Origin: Streptomyces qinzhouensis
Lineage (GTDB): Bacteria > Actinomycetota > Actinomycetes > Streptomycetales > Streptomycetaceae
Direction of reading: 5' to 3'
Assembly (NCBI RefSeq): GCF_007856155.1
Contig: NZ_CP042266.1
Span: 6,138,001-6,202,000 of the forward strand
DNA: 64,000 nucleotides
The notes beneath the pieces are model-generated. The model was not told the DNA's origin and ran no database searches. It worked only from the letters and a program-made list of their open reading frames with translations. The translations under genes and the position numbers were made by a program. Below, in pieces: positions 36,325-44,849 of the stretch (the first letter of the stretch is position 1; every line of letters begins with the position of its first letter).

Positions 36325-36524
36325 GCTTCATTCCTCTCGACAGGGGGCCCGGACCGGCCGGGCCCGACGGAGCGGACCGGAGGTGCTTCGTATGTATGGC
36401 ATGTCCATGCTTGATGCACCGGTGGCGGGTGTCAACGGCAGGGGTGTCCGTTTGAGGGCGGGGCTCGCGGGGCAGGGGAGCCCCACCGTGACGCCGGGGC
36501 CGATCCGGCCCGGTGCGCACGGAA

Positions 36525-36561
36525 GGCCCCGGCCCGGCGCATCCCGCGACGGGCCGGGGCC
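36525..36561. terminator. Terminator of the riboflavin operon
   Basis: GGCCCCGGCCCG (36525-36536) and its complement (36550-36561), a perfect 12-bp stem with a 13-base loop, about 90 bases beyond the transporter stop on the minus strand. Apart from this the 325-base gap 36325-36649 holds only the promoter region of the small secreted protein. Confidence 0.75.
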
Positions 36562-36649
36562 GCCGGCTCTTCTCCGGTCCTCGAGGGTGTCGGGCCGACC
36601 GGCAGCCGGGTAATAAGGCGTCGAGTGCTTCGTCCGGAGTCGTCATCGG

Positions 36650-37471
36650 TCAGTCGCCCACTCCCGCTCCGGCTCCCGCTCCGGCGCCGGGTCCGCGTGC
36701 CCCTTCCGTGCCCGCCCGGGAAGTGGACGTTGACGCTGACGTTGAGGTGGCAGCGGACGTGGCCGGGGACGTGCCCGTCGCGGGCGCGATGTCGTTCCGG
36801 CCCTCCACCACGACCGCCGACTCCAGCGGCGAGGCGATCTCCTGGGTCGTGCTGCGGGACGCCCAGTCACGGATACCGATGACGACCATGACGAAGAAGA
36901 TCGCGTAGACGATTCCGGAGAAGTACAGCTCGGAGTGGATGGCCAGGGGCACCCCGACGAGGTCGACGGCCAGCCAGGCGAACCAGAACTCCACGTACCG
37001 CCGGGCCTGGGAGTACATCGCCAGGATGGAGCCGACGAAGATCCACGCGTCGGCGAGGATCATCCACGTGGGGGCGCCCGGGTAGAACGACGCGTCGGTC
37101 GCCTTGAGCAGGGAGGCGAACGCGAAGGTTCCGACGACCATGGCGACGAGGAGCACGACGCGCTCCCGCCACGACGCCCAGCGGACGTTGATCGCGCCTT
37201 CCTTCTCCCGGCTGCGACGCCATGTCGCCCAGCCCCAAGTGGCCGATGCTATGATCACAATCTGCCGGGCGGCGTTGCCTCCGAGGTCCACATTGAGGCT
37301 CGCGATCAGCAGCAGCACCGATCCGAGGATCTGCACCGGCCAGGCGATGAGCAGCCGCCGCAGCGCCAGCATCACCGTCGCGAGCGCCAGGATGTTGCCG
37401 AGGAAGTCGGACCAGTAGACGGGCAGACCGAAGAAGCTGAACTGCTCGTTCAGCCACTCAAATGCGCTCAT
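36650..37471 (-). CDS. PnuC/RibM-type vitamin transporter, probably for riboflavin
   Basis: 273 aa starting MSAFEWLNEQFSFFGLPVYW. PnuC fold with about 7 membrane segments, e.g. SDFLGNILALATVMLALRR, and the WATWRRSREKEGA loop. PnuC proteins carry nicotinamide riboside; the actinobacterial branch RibM carries riboflavin. The neighbours handle riboflavin, so uptake of riboflavin followed by trapping through phosphorylation is the likely role. I see no FMN riboswitch in the 120 bases upstream, unlike biosynthetic ribM genes. The final 40 residues are a Ser/Thr/Ala/Gly low-complexity tail. Confidence 0.8.
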   Translation of the reverse strand: MSAFEWLNEQFSFFGLPVYWSDFLGNILALATVMLALRRLLIAWPVQILGSVLLLIASLNVDLGGNAARQIVIIASATWGWATWRRSREKEGAINVRWASWRERVVLLVAMVVGTFAFASLLKATDASFYPGAPTWMILADAWIFVGSILAMYSQARRYVEFWFAWLAVDLVGVPLAIHSELYFSGIVYAIFFVMVVIGIRDWASRSTTQEIASPLESAVVVEGRNDIAPATGTSPATSAATSTSASTSTSRAGTEGARGPGAGAGAGAGVGD

Positions 37472-37591
37472 AACTCACACCTTTGTTCGTTCGGAGCAAT
37501 GCTGGTGTGGGGGGCGTCGGCCCGGGCCGGGCCGGTCATGGCCGCAGGGAGGCCGGCAGCGCTTGCCGGACCCGTGCGGGGAAGCGGTGCC

Positions 37592-38050
37592 TCAGACGGA
37601 GGCGGGTTTCCGATGGGCGGCGAGTGCGCCGCCGAGGACACGGCGCCCGTGGCCGGAGGCGAGAAGAGCCTCCGACCGCAGGACGTCCCGCCGGGCGGCA
37701 CGTACCAGATCGCCGGACGACGCGAACTTCACCGTGTCCCGGATCCGGGCCACGAACCACAGTCCGACGCGCTCTCCGTAGAACTCGTCCGACGTGTCGT
37801 GGCAGTACACCTCGACATGGACCTCCGCCGTATCGCAGAAGGTGGGATTCGACCCGATACTGATCGTTCCGCGGTGGACGACGCCGGTCGAATGGCGTAC
37901 GACCCAGCCGCTGTAGATCGCGGGCGGCGGGATCCGCGAGCCGGGATCGGCCGCGATGTTCGCGGTGGGGAACCCGAGCCCACGGCCCCGGCCGGCCCCG
38001 CGCACCACCGCACCCGTGAGGTGCGCGGGAACGGTCGGGGTGTCAGCCAT
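37592..38050 (-). CDS. rcaA: Stand-alone riboflavin kinase
   Basis: 152 aa from ATG at 38050-38048, overlapping the end of the flavin reductase gene by 8 bases. Only the flavokinase half of RibF: the GRGLGFPTANIA nucleotide/flavin motif, then the TISIGSNPTF segment and EVYCHDTSDEFYGERV. There is no FAD synthetase domain, so it makes FMN from riboflavin but not FAD. This matches RcaA of the Microbacterium riboflavin catabolic cluster, where phosphorylation traps and supplies FMN for the monooxygenase. The housekeeping bifunctional ribF should be elsewhere. Confidence 0.85.
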   Translation of the reverse strand: MADTPTVPAHLTGAVVRGAGRGRGLGFPTANIAADPGSRIPPPAIYSGWVVRHSTGVVHRGTISIGSNPTFCDTAEVHVEVYCHDTSDEFYGERVGLWFVARIRDTVKFASSGDLVRAARRDVLRSEALLASGHGRRVLGGALAAHRKPASV

Positions 38051-38603
38051 GGGGGATGAGCTCACGGAACTGGCTGGTGTGGAAGACGAGCGGCTCCACA
38101 CCGGAGAACAATTCGGCTGTCAGCAGCTCCATGAGCACGATCTCGTGATCGCCGCCGTCGTAGACCGCGTTCACCCGGGCCGTCAGCCAGAGCGCGGCGT
38201 CCTCGATCAGCACGGCGCCCTCGGCCGTCGGCTGCCACGAGACGCCGTCGAAGCGGTTGCCGTCCCGGGACGCCAGCCGCCGGCACAGGGCGCCCTGACC
38301 GTGGCTGAGCACACTCAGCCCCAGTACGGACGCCTCCGCGAGGAGCGGCCAGGTGGTCGACGTACGGGCCACGCTGACCGCGGCCATGGGCGGTTGCAGC
38401 GAGATCGACACGAACGAGCTGGCCGCGAACCCGACCGGCTCGTTCCCGCGCAGCGCGCTGATCGCGACGACACCGGTCGGGTAGGCCCCGAACGCCTGTC
38501 GCAGCGTCCCCGCGTCCAACTCCGCCGGAGCCGGAGCCGGAGCCGGTGCCCATGCCGGTGCCCCGGGCGGGTGCTGGGCCGACGTGGCCATGGTCTTCAC
38601 CAT
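38043..38603 (-). CDS. rcaB: Flavin reductase (NADH:flavin oxidoreductase)
   Basis: 186 aa from ATG at 38603-38601, with an AGGAGAGG ribosome site; an ATG 12 bases in is possible. Flavin-reductase-like FMN-binding fold: LRQAFGAYPTGVVAISAL, PVGFAASSFVSISLQPPMAAVSV, and the C-terminal DHEIVLMELLTAE. The N-terminus has a Pro/Ala repeat. It supplies reduced flavin to the adjacent LLM monooxygenase, as RcaB does. 22 bases from the upstream gene in the operon. Confidence 0.87.
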   Translation of the reverse strand: MVKTMATSAQHPPGAPAWAPAPAPAPAELDAGTLRQAFGAYPTGVVAISALRGNEPVGFAASSFVSISLQPPMAAVSVARTSTTWPLLAEASVLGLSVLSHGQGALCRRLASRDGNRFDGVSWQPTAEGAVLIEDAALWLTARVNAVYDGGDHEIVLMELLTAELFSGVEPLVFHTSQFRELIPHG

Positions 38604-38625
38604 CCTCTCCTCGCGCGTTCCGTAC

Positions 38626-39972
38626 TCAGTGCCTGAACCGTGCCGCGGGGTGGCTGTCCGGCAGCGCGCCGTCGGACGCCCCGGTGAGGCGCTCCCGCAG
38701 GCTCTCGCCCTCCGTGTACTCGCCGCGGAAGACTCCACGCTCCCGCAGGATCGGCAGGACCGACTCGACGAACTCCGTTGTCGAGGCGGGCTGGACCGTC
38801 GGGGACAGCAGGAATCCGTCGAGGTCGGCGCCGTCCGCGAGCGCGCAGATCTCATCGGCGATCTCCTCCGCCGTACCGACGACGGGCCGCGCTCCGACAC
38901 CGTGGGTGTGCCAGTCGGCGAGGACATCACCGACCGTCTTGTCCGCGAAACGGGCCACCTGGGTCTGCGACAGCTCGGTCGAGAGCTCCGCCATGGGCGT
39001 CTCGGGCGCGTAGGACGACAGGTCGAGCCCGGTGAACATGGCGTAGCTGGCGACGGTCACCTCGGGGCGCTGGGCGTCCAGGATCCGCTGGTAGCGCCGC
39101 TCCGCGTCCTGGGTCGTCGCACCGATGACACAGGAGAACGCCGACATCACCTTCACATCGTCGGCCCGGCGGCCCGCCTTGACCGCCTCCTCACGGATCG
39201 AGGAGGTGTGCCCGGCGAGCTGGGCGATCGAGCCGCTGCCCACGAACATGCATTCGCCGTGCCGGCCGCCGACCCGCCGTCCGGCGGGCGACGCCCCGGC
39301 CTGGAACAGGACCGGCGTGCCCTGCGGGGAGCGCGCGGTGTTGCCGTACCCCTCCGAGCGGAAGAACGGACCCTTGTGGCTGACGAGGTGCACCTTGGCG
39401 GGGTCGGCGAACCGCCCCTCCTTGTCCTTCTCCAGCGCGTCCGGCTCCCAGGCGCCCTCCCAGTACTTGTAGACGAGCTCCAGGAAGTCCTCGGCCATCC
39501 GGTAGCGGTCGTCGTGCGCCACCATGTCCATGCCGAAGGCCTTGACCGCGGTGTCCGCCGTACCGGTCGTCACGATGTTCCAGCCGATCCGGCCGCCGGA
39601 GAGCTGGTCGAGCGTGGCGAGACGGCGCGCGAAGGCGTACGGGGGCTCCACGAGGACCGAACCGGTCATGACGAGACCGAGGTTGGTCGTCGTGGAGAGC
39701 AGCGCGGAGGCCACGACTATCGGGTCGAGCCGCGGGAGGTCGAGGGTCTCCTCCGTGGCGATGGCCGGGCGGGTGCCGTCGATCTCCGACCAGCCCCAGG
39801 CATCGGCGAGGAAGAGGAAGTCCAGCTTGGCGTCCTCGCAGACGGCGGCGAGGTCGCGCCAGTACTCGAGGGTGTCGAAGAGGTGCCGCCGGCTGTCGGG
39901 GTGCCGCCAGGTGGCGGTGCCGCTCGCATTGGTCTGCGCGTTCTCGAAAACGCCGATCTTGAGGTTCCGCAT
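38626..39972 (-). CDS. rcaE: Riboflavin lyase-like FMNH2-dependent monooxygenase
   Basis: 448 aa from ATG at 39972-39970 (MRNLKIGVFENAQTNASG). NtaA/SnaA/DszA subgroup of luciferase-like monooxygenases: DFLFLADAWGWSEIDG, LDQLSGGRIGWNIVTTG, and RYRMAEDFLELVYKYWEG. The combination with flavin kinase, flavin reductase and ribokinase matches RcaE, which uses reduced FMN and oxygen to release lumichrome and ribose from riboflavin. Assignment rests on context and family, since the same fold oxidises other substrates such as EDTA, nitrilotriacetate or dibenzothiophene sulfone. Confidence 0.8.
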   Translation of the reverse strand: MRNLKIGVFENAQTNASGTATWRHPDSRRHLFDTLEYWRDLAAVCEDAKLDFLFLADAWGWSEIDGTRPAIATEETLDLPRLDPIVVASALLSTTTNLGLVMTGSVLVEPPYAFARRLATLDQLSGGRIGWNIVTTGTADTAVKAFGMDMVAHDDRYRMAEDFLELVYKYWEGAWEPDALEKDKEGRFADPAKVHLVSHKGPFFRSEGYGNTARSPQGTPVLFQAGASPAGRRVGGRHGECMFVGSGSIAQLAGHTSSIREEAVKAGRRADDVKVMSAFSCVIGATTQDAERRYQRILDAQRPEVTVASYAMFTGLDLSSYAPETPMAELSTELSQTQVARFADKTVGDVLADWHTHGVGARPVVGTAEEIADEICALADGADLDGFLLSPTVQPASTTEFVESVLPILRERGVFRGEYTEGESLRERLTGASDGALPDSHPAARFRH

Positions 39973-40012
39973 GGGTGGTTCTCCGTAGTGCTGGTGGGTG
40001 ACCCGTGGGGTG

Positions 40013-40942
40013 TCAGAGAGCAGAGGTGGCAGCGGCGACCGTGGGCGGGTCGAGCTGTGCCGCGTACGGCATGGAGGTCTGGGCGCCGAGGCCGGTGGCG
40101 GCATACGACGCCGCGTGTACGGCGCGCTCGACCGCGGCCCGCAGTCCGGTGCCGCGTCCGAGGGCGTCCGCGAGGGCGCCGCAGAAGGTGTCCCCGGCCC
40201 CCACGGTGTCGACGGCGTCGACGACCGGCGCGGGGATGTGGACGGTGTCCGGGCTGTGCGCCTCCTTCAGTACGGCTCCGTCCGCGCCGAGCGTGACCAC
40301 GACGGCGCGGCACGGGAGCGCGGCGCGTACCAGCAGGTCCCGGGCTTCGTCGACGGTCGCGGGCGGCTCGGTCCCGAGCAGCGAGGCCAGCTCGCCGCGG
40401 TTGGGGACGAGGATGTCGACGGCGGCCAGGACCTCCGCGTCGACCGGCCGGGCGGGGGCGGGGTTGAGGACGACGACCCCGCCCTGCTCCCGGGCGCGCA
40501 GCACCGCCAGCGCGACCACCTCGGGCGCGATCTCGTTCTGGACGAGAACGATCTCTCCGGCCTCCCGGACGAGTCGGCCCGGCAGGTCCTGGACGCCGAG
40601 TTCGGCGTTGGCCCCCGGATTCACGACGATGGTGTTCTCGCCGGCGTCGTCGACGACCACCGCGGCGATTCCGGTCGTGACCCGCTCGTCCGGCCGCACG
40701 GCGTCGACGTCCACGCCTTCGGCCGTGAGCACCTCGAGGATGGCGGCCGCGTCCGCGCCGACCCTGGCGATCAGACGTACCGGCGAGCCGAGGCGGGCGG
40801 CGGCGACGGCCTGGTTGGCGCCCTTGCCGCCGACGCCCTCCACGAAGCGCCGTGCGAGCACGGTCTCACCGGGGTGCGGCAGGTCTTCGACGGTCAGGAC
40901 GAAGTCGCGGTTCACCGAACCGACGACGGTGATGGGCGACAT
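40013..40942 (-). CDS. rcaD: Ribokinase, first gene of the riboflavin operon
   Basis: 309 aa starting MSPITVVGSVNRDFVLTVED. PfkB family: N-terminal GGKGANQAVAAARLG and C-terminal DTVGAGDTFCGAL with the catalytic Asp of GAGD. Phosphorylates ribose to ribose 5-phosphate. No ribose ABC importer or rbsD is present, so the ribose is presumably produced inside the cell by cleavage of riboflavin. 40 bases before the monooxygenase gene. Confidence 0.92.
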   Translation of the reverse strand: MSPITVVGSVNRDFVLTVEDLPHPGETVLARRFVEGVGGKGANQAVAAARLGSPVRLIARVGADAAAILEVLTAEGVDVDAVRPDERVTTGIAAVVVDDAGENTIVVNPGANAELGVQDLPGRLVREAGEIVLVQNEIAPEVVALAVLRAREQGGVVVLNPAPARPVDAEVLAAVDILVPNRGELASLLGTEPPATVDEARDLLVRAALPCRAVVVTLGADGAVLKEAHSPDTVHIPAPVVDAVDTVGAGDTFCGALADALGRGTGLRAAVERAVHAASYAATGLGAQTSMPYAAQLDPPTVAAATSAL

Positions 40943-40954
40943 TTGGACTCCTTG

Positions 40955-40968
40955 GGAGATCGATTTCC
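40955..40968. promoter_or_regulatory. LacI-type operator in front of the riboflavin operon
   Basis: GGAGATCGATTTCC, a 14-bp palindrome centred on ATCGAT with one mismatched pair, the AANCGNTT-like centre typical of LacI-family operators. It is 12 bases upstream of the ribokinase start, in the 129-base region shared with the divergent LacI gene. Confidence 0.6.
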
Positions 40969-41071
40969 GACATGCTGTACCAGGGTTCCCGTGCCGTCAA
41001 GTAGCCTCGTGCTTCCTGATCGCCCCGCCGCCGTGGCGCATCCCCGTCCATCGACCGAGAAGGATCTCCAC

Positions 41072-42058
41072 GTGACAGCGCCCCGACTCATCGACGTGGC
41101 CGAGGCCGCAGGCGTCTCCCGCGCCACGGCGTCACGCGTGCTCGCCGGCACGCCGCGCAACGTCGACCCGGAGCTCGCGCGCCGCGTCGAACAGGCCGCG
41201 GACCGGCTCGGTTACCAGCCCAACCATTCGGCCCGGGCGCTGCGCACCGGCGAGACCGGCACCATCGGGGTCGTGGTCCCCACGCTCGCCAACCCGTATT
41301 TCGTCCAACTCGCCGATGCCATCGCACAACAGGTGCGGGCCGCCGGTGGCACGCTCGTGGTCACCGACGCGGCGAACGACACCGCCATCGAGGCCGAGCA
41401 GATCGACACCCTGCTCAGCGGCCGGGTGGACGGCCTGTTCGTCGTTCCCGTCTCGGCCGACGCTTCCGGACCCGCGATCCGCGAGGCCGCGGGCCGCCGT
41501 CCCGTCGTTCTCTTCGACCGGTGGGCCAAGGGATCCGGCACCGTGGCCGTCACGCTCGACAACGCGTCCGCGGTCCGGCTTCTCGTCGAGCATCTGGAGG
41601 GCATCGGGAGGCACCGGATCGCGCTCGTCGCCGACCAGGCCTCCTCCTCGGGTGCCGAACGGGTGGCCGCCTTCGCCGAGACCCAAGGACCCGACGCCAC
41701 CACCATCCTGCTGCCCGGCTTCAGCACCGACGGCGGACGGACGGCGGCGCGCCGGATCATCGAACAGCGCGACCGGGTCGACGCGGTCGTCTGCGGGGCG
41801 GACGTCCTCGCCGTGGGGCTGGTGAGCGCGCTGCACCGGTCATCGGTGGCCGTCCCCCGGCAGATCGCCGTCACCGGCTTCGACGACACCGAGATGCTCA
41901 AGTTCCTCGACCCGCCCATCACTTCCATCCGCCACCCGCTGTCCGCCATGGCCGAACGCGGTCTGACGCTGCTTCAGGCGCCGGGCCGCGAACGGGCCGA
42001 GCGGGTCGAGCGGTTCCCGCCGCGGCTCGTCGTCCGGGCCTCGACCGACGAATCCTGA
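41072..42058 (+). CDS. LacI-family transcriptional regulator
   Basis: 328 aa from GTG 41072 with AAGGA upstream. HTH RLIDVAEAAGVSRATASRVL followed by the hinge helix region GYQPNHSARALRTG, then a periplasmic-binding-protein-like ligand domain (GVVVPTLANPYFVQLADAI ... GFDDTEMLKFLDPPITSIRH). Divergent from ribokinase, so it likely represses the riboflavin genes; ribose, ribose phosphate or a flavin product could be the inducer. Confidence 0.92.
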   Translation: MTAPRLIDVAEAAGVSRATASRVLAGTPRNVDPELARRVEQAADRLGYQPNHSARALRTGETGTIGVVVPTLANPYFVQLADAIAQQVRAAGGTLVVTDAANDTAIEAEQIDTLLSGRVDGLFVVPVSADASGPAIREAAGRRPVVLFDRWAKGSGTVAVTLDNASAVRLLVEHLEGIGRHRIALVADQASSSGAERVAAFAETQGPDATTILLPGFSTDGGRTAARRIIEQRDRVDAVVCGADVLAVGLVSALHRSSVAVPRQIAVTGFDDTEMLKFLDPPITSIRHPLSAMAERGLTLLQAPGRERAERVERFPPRLVVRASTDES

Positions 42059-42087
42059 CGGATGGTCATATCGGTGGTGCGGGGCCT

Positions 42088-42168
42088 GTAAGGAACCGGC
42101 GGGGTGCTGGTACGGAACCGGACGGGGTGCTGGTACGGAACCGGCCGGGGCTCGTACGGAACCGGCCG
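42088..42168. repeat. Four direct repeats phased by two helical turns
   Basis: GTACGGAACCGG-type units start at 42088 (GTAAGGAACCGG), 42110, 42133 and 42154, spaced 22, 23 and 21 bases. They fill the 144-base gap upstream of the sensor kinase gene. The period of two helical turns puts all sites on one DNA face, as expected for a multimeric activator such as a response regulator. Confidence 0.65.
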
Positions 42169-42202
42169 ACGTGAGGGCGGCGGCGCCCTCCACAATGGGC
42201 CG

Positions 42203-43969
42203 ATGACCTTCACCTTCCGCAGTCCTTTCACGGCCCCCGGCGAAAGGAGCCGGGGAACGTGGCGGGCGCTCGCCGAAACGGTCGGCGGCGGACTGCTGAT
42301 ACTGCTCGTCCTGCTCCCCGACGACCGGCTGGCCGGTTCGCTGCCCGGGGAGGCCCTGCTCTTTCTGGGCGCGGTCGTCGTCACCCTGCTGGCCGTCCGC
42401 CGCCACTACCCGACGGCGAGCCTGCTGGGTGCGGCCGTCGTCCTGGGCCTGCTGCCGCCCGCCGGGCTGCCGGCCGCCGTGATCGCGTACACCACCGCCC
42501 AGCAGCTGGTTTCGCACCGGCACCGGGCTGTCGTGCTGTCGGTGTCGGCCGCTCTGACGACCCTGGTCTGCGGGGTCTTCGCACCCCATATCGGGCAAGG
42601 CGGCCATGGATTCGGGTTCGCCCTCGGTGGTGTGCTCGCCGCCACCACCCTGACCGTGCCGGCCCTGGTCGGCACCGCGAACGGACAGCAGAGCCGGCTG
42701 CTGCGCGCCCTGCATGAACGCGCCGTCGCCGCGGAGGAGGTCCGCCGGCTCACGGACAGCGAGTCCCGGATCCATGAGCGGTCCCGGATCGCCGCCGAGA
42801 TGCACGATCTCGTCGGCCACCGGCTCAGCCTGGTCTCACTGCACGCGGGCGGCCTGGAAATGGCCTTGCGGAAGGAGCCCCCCGAACTGCGCGACGAGGC
42901 GGAACTGGTGCGCAGGGCCGCCGGAGAGGCGATGCGGGAACTCCGTGAAGTGCTGGGCGTACTGGGGCCGCTGGGGCGCGACACCGGCCCCGGCACCCTG
43001 ACCGAGACGACCGGCACCCGGTCCGATATCGAGGCGCTGGCCGAGGAGTCGCGCCGTGGCGGCATCGCACTCCGTCTCAGCTGGGACGGCCCCGACCTCG
43101 ACGACCGCCCGGCCCGGGTCCGGCGCGCGGTACACCGGGTGGTGCGGGAATCCCTGACCAATGTGCACCGGTACGCCGCCGAGGCCCATGTCACCGTGGC
43201 GGTCACCCACACCGAGGACCGGGTGGAGATTCTCGTACGCAACGGGCTGCCGCCCCTGACCGCCGGGGCTTCGACCGGCCTGGGCACGGGACGCGGTCTG
43301 ATCGGGCTGAGGGAGCGGCTGTCACTGCTCGGCGGCACTCTGGAGGCGGGCCCGGCGCCCGGCGGAGGCTTCGCGGTCAAGGCCGGCATTCCGGCGCGAC
43401 CGGATCCGGAGACCGTAATCACCGGCCCGGGCACCCCACCGACCGGACCGCCGCCCGCACCGGGCACCGGCCCCGAGGCCGGCGGTGTCCACCGCGGAGC
43501 GGTGAGCGCCCTCACCGGGTTTCTCGGCCTCGCGGGTGTGGGGGTGCTGATGCTGCTCGGTCTGGTCCTCGTCAGCTCCGCGAGAACGGATTCCGACCGG
43601 CTCGCCTCCCCGGAGCCGCCCCGGATCGGAATGACGCGCGACGAGGTCGAGTCCATCGTGTACGGGGACTATGAGCTGGCGCGCGCGGCGGCGACGGGCC
43701 GGGAGCCGGCCCGCCCGAAGTCCGTGACGAGCTGCATCTATCCGGCGGAGCCGGACGACGTCTTCGTACCGTCGGCCGCGAATGCCGTACCGCCGGCAGA
43801 GGATCCCGCGGCCGATCCCGCGGCCGTGGCGGCCGCCGCCGGGCGGGCTGCCGAAGGCCCCGGGCACTTCACTCTCACCCGTTACTGTTTCCGTGACGAC
43901 AAGTTGGCCGCGATCGACCGCTTCACCGTGCCGGTGATGTCGCAGACTTCGCCGGAGGAGTCCCCTTGA
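42203..43969 (+). CDS. NarL-type sensor histidine kinase with C-terminal extracytoplasmic domain
   Basis: 588 aa from ATG 42203. About five N-terminal membrane segments, then HisKA_3 with the phospho-acceptor His in RIAAEMHDLVGHRLS (residue about 200), an N-box RESLTNVHRYAAEA and a G-box GLGTGRGLIGLRERL. Unusually, after the kinase core come a Pro-rich linker, a further membrane helix (LGLAGVGVLMLLGLVLV) and about 130 residues outside the membrane, including IGMTRDEVESIVYGDYE and two Cys, resembling a small BamE/OmlA-like repeat. Signal sensing may thus be C-terminal. Coupled to the regulator gene by a 3-base overlap. Confidence 0.88.
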   Translation: MTFTFRSPFTAPGERSRGTWRALAETVGGGLLILLVLLPDDRLAGSLPGEALLFLGAVVVTLLAVRRHYPTASLLGAAVVLGLLPPAGLPAAVIAYTTAQQLVSHRHRAVVLSVSAALTTLVCGVFAPHIGQGGHGFGFALGGVLAATTLTVPALVGTANGQQSRLLRALHERAVAAEEVRRLTDSESRIHERSRIAAEMHDLVGHRLSLVSLHAGGLEMALRKEPPELRDEAELVRRAAGEAMRELREVLGVLGPLGRDTGPGTLTETTGTRSDIEALAEESRRGGIALRLSWDGPDLDDRPARVRRAVHRVVRESLTNVHRYAAEAHVTVAVTHTEDRVEILVRNGLPPLTAGASTGLGTGRGLIGLRERLSLLGGTLEAGPAPGGGFAVKAGIPARPDPETVITGPGTPPTGPPPAPGTGPEAGGVHRGAVSALTGFLGLAGVGVLMLLGLVLVSSARTDSDRLASPEPPRIGMTRDEVESIVYGDYELARAAATGREPARPKSVTSCIYPAEPDDVFVPSAANAVPPAEDPAADPAAVAAAAGRAAEGPGHFTLTRYCFRDDKLAAIDRFTVPVMSQTSPEESP

Positions 43970-44667
43970 CCGAGCCCGCCCCTTCCGGCACCCGGCCCAT
44001 CCGGGTGCTGCTCGCCGACGACGAAGAGCTGATCAGGTACGGCGTCCGGCTGATTCTGCGCCATGCCGACGGCATCGAGGTGGTCGGTGAGGCGGTGAAC
44101 GGCGAGGACGCCGTGCGGGTCGCCGAGCAGACCCGCCCCGATGTGGCGCTGGTCGATATCCGGATGCCCGTCCTCGACGGGCTCGCCGCGATCGAAGGGC
44201 TCCTGGCGCTCCGGCCCAGACCGCGGGTCGTCATGCTCACCACATTCGGCGACGAGGAGAACGTGACCGTCGCCCTGCGGGCCGGCGCCACCGGCTTTCT
44301 GCTCAAGGACGAGGGCCCGCAGGAGCTGATCCGTGCGGTGCGGGCCGCGTACGCGGGCGACGCCGTTCTCTCCCCCGGGGTAACCGGCGCCGTCATCGAA
44401 CGCATGCTCAACGGCGGCGCCGGTACGCCGGGGGCCGGGAAGGCCTCGGACACCGGCACCGATCAGCGGCTGGCGGCGCTCACCGGCCGGGAGCGCGACG
44501 TATTGGCGCTGCTGGCCGAGGGCCTCGCCAATGTGGCGATCGGCCGGCAACTCGGCATCGGCGTAGGCACGGTGAAGTCCCATGTCAGCGCCATCCTGGA
44601 GAAGACGGACACGGAAAGCCGGCTGCAGGCGGCGGTCCTGGCCTACCGGGCCGGGCTGCTGTCCTGA
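43966..44667 (+). CDS. NarL/FixJ-family response regulator
   Basis: 233 aa from TTG 43966, accepted because GGAGGAG lies 5 bases upstream and the TTGA overlap couples it to the kinase stop. Receiver domain: LLADDEELIRYGVRL with the acidic pocket, phospho-acceptor Asp in VALVDIRMP, and the conserved Lys in FLLKDEGP. LuxR-type HTH: LTGRERDVLALLAEGLANVAIGR (part) and GTVKSHVSAIL. Probable target: the ABC exporter downstream. Confidence 0.93.
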   Translation: MTEPAPSGTRPIRVLLADDEELIRYGVRLILRHADGIEVVGEAVNGEDAVRVAEQTRPDVALVDIRMPVLDGLAAIEGLLALRPRPRVVMLTTFGDEENVTVALRAGATGFLLKDEGPQELIRAVRAAYAGDAVLSPGVTGAVIERMLNGGAGTPGAGKASDTGTDQRLAALTGRERDVLALLAEGLANVAIGRQLGIGVGTVKSHVSAILEKTDTESRLQAAVLAYRAGLLS

Positions 44668-44849
44668 ACCGCCGCCCCGCGTGCCGTCTCTGCCGAAAGA
44701 CAGATCCGGCCGTCCGCCCCGAGGACGAGGCGCACCCGCGAACCCGCCTTCCGGCAGACGCTCCTTACACACCCTGAGGCCGACGGTTCGGACACCCGGC
44801 GCATCGAGGATGGAAGCCGTACCCCCTTCCCCTCCCCGTTGGAGCCGCC

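Noticed and set aside
37472..37591. FMN riboswitch before the PnuC/RibM-type gene
   Set aside because: The gap is only 120 bases and I found none of the conserved RFN-element segments.
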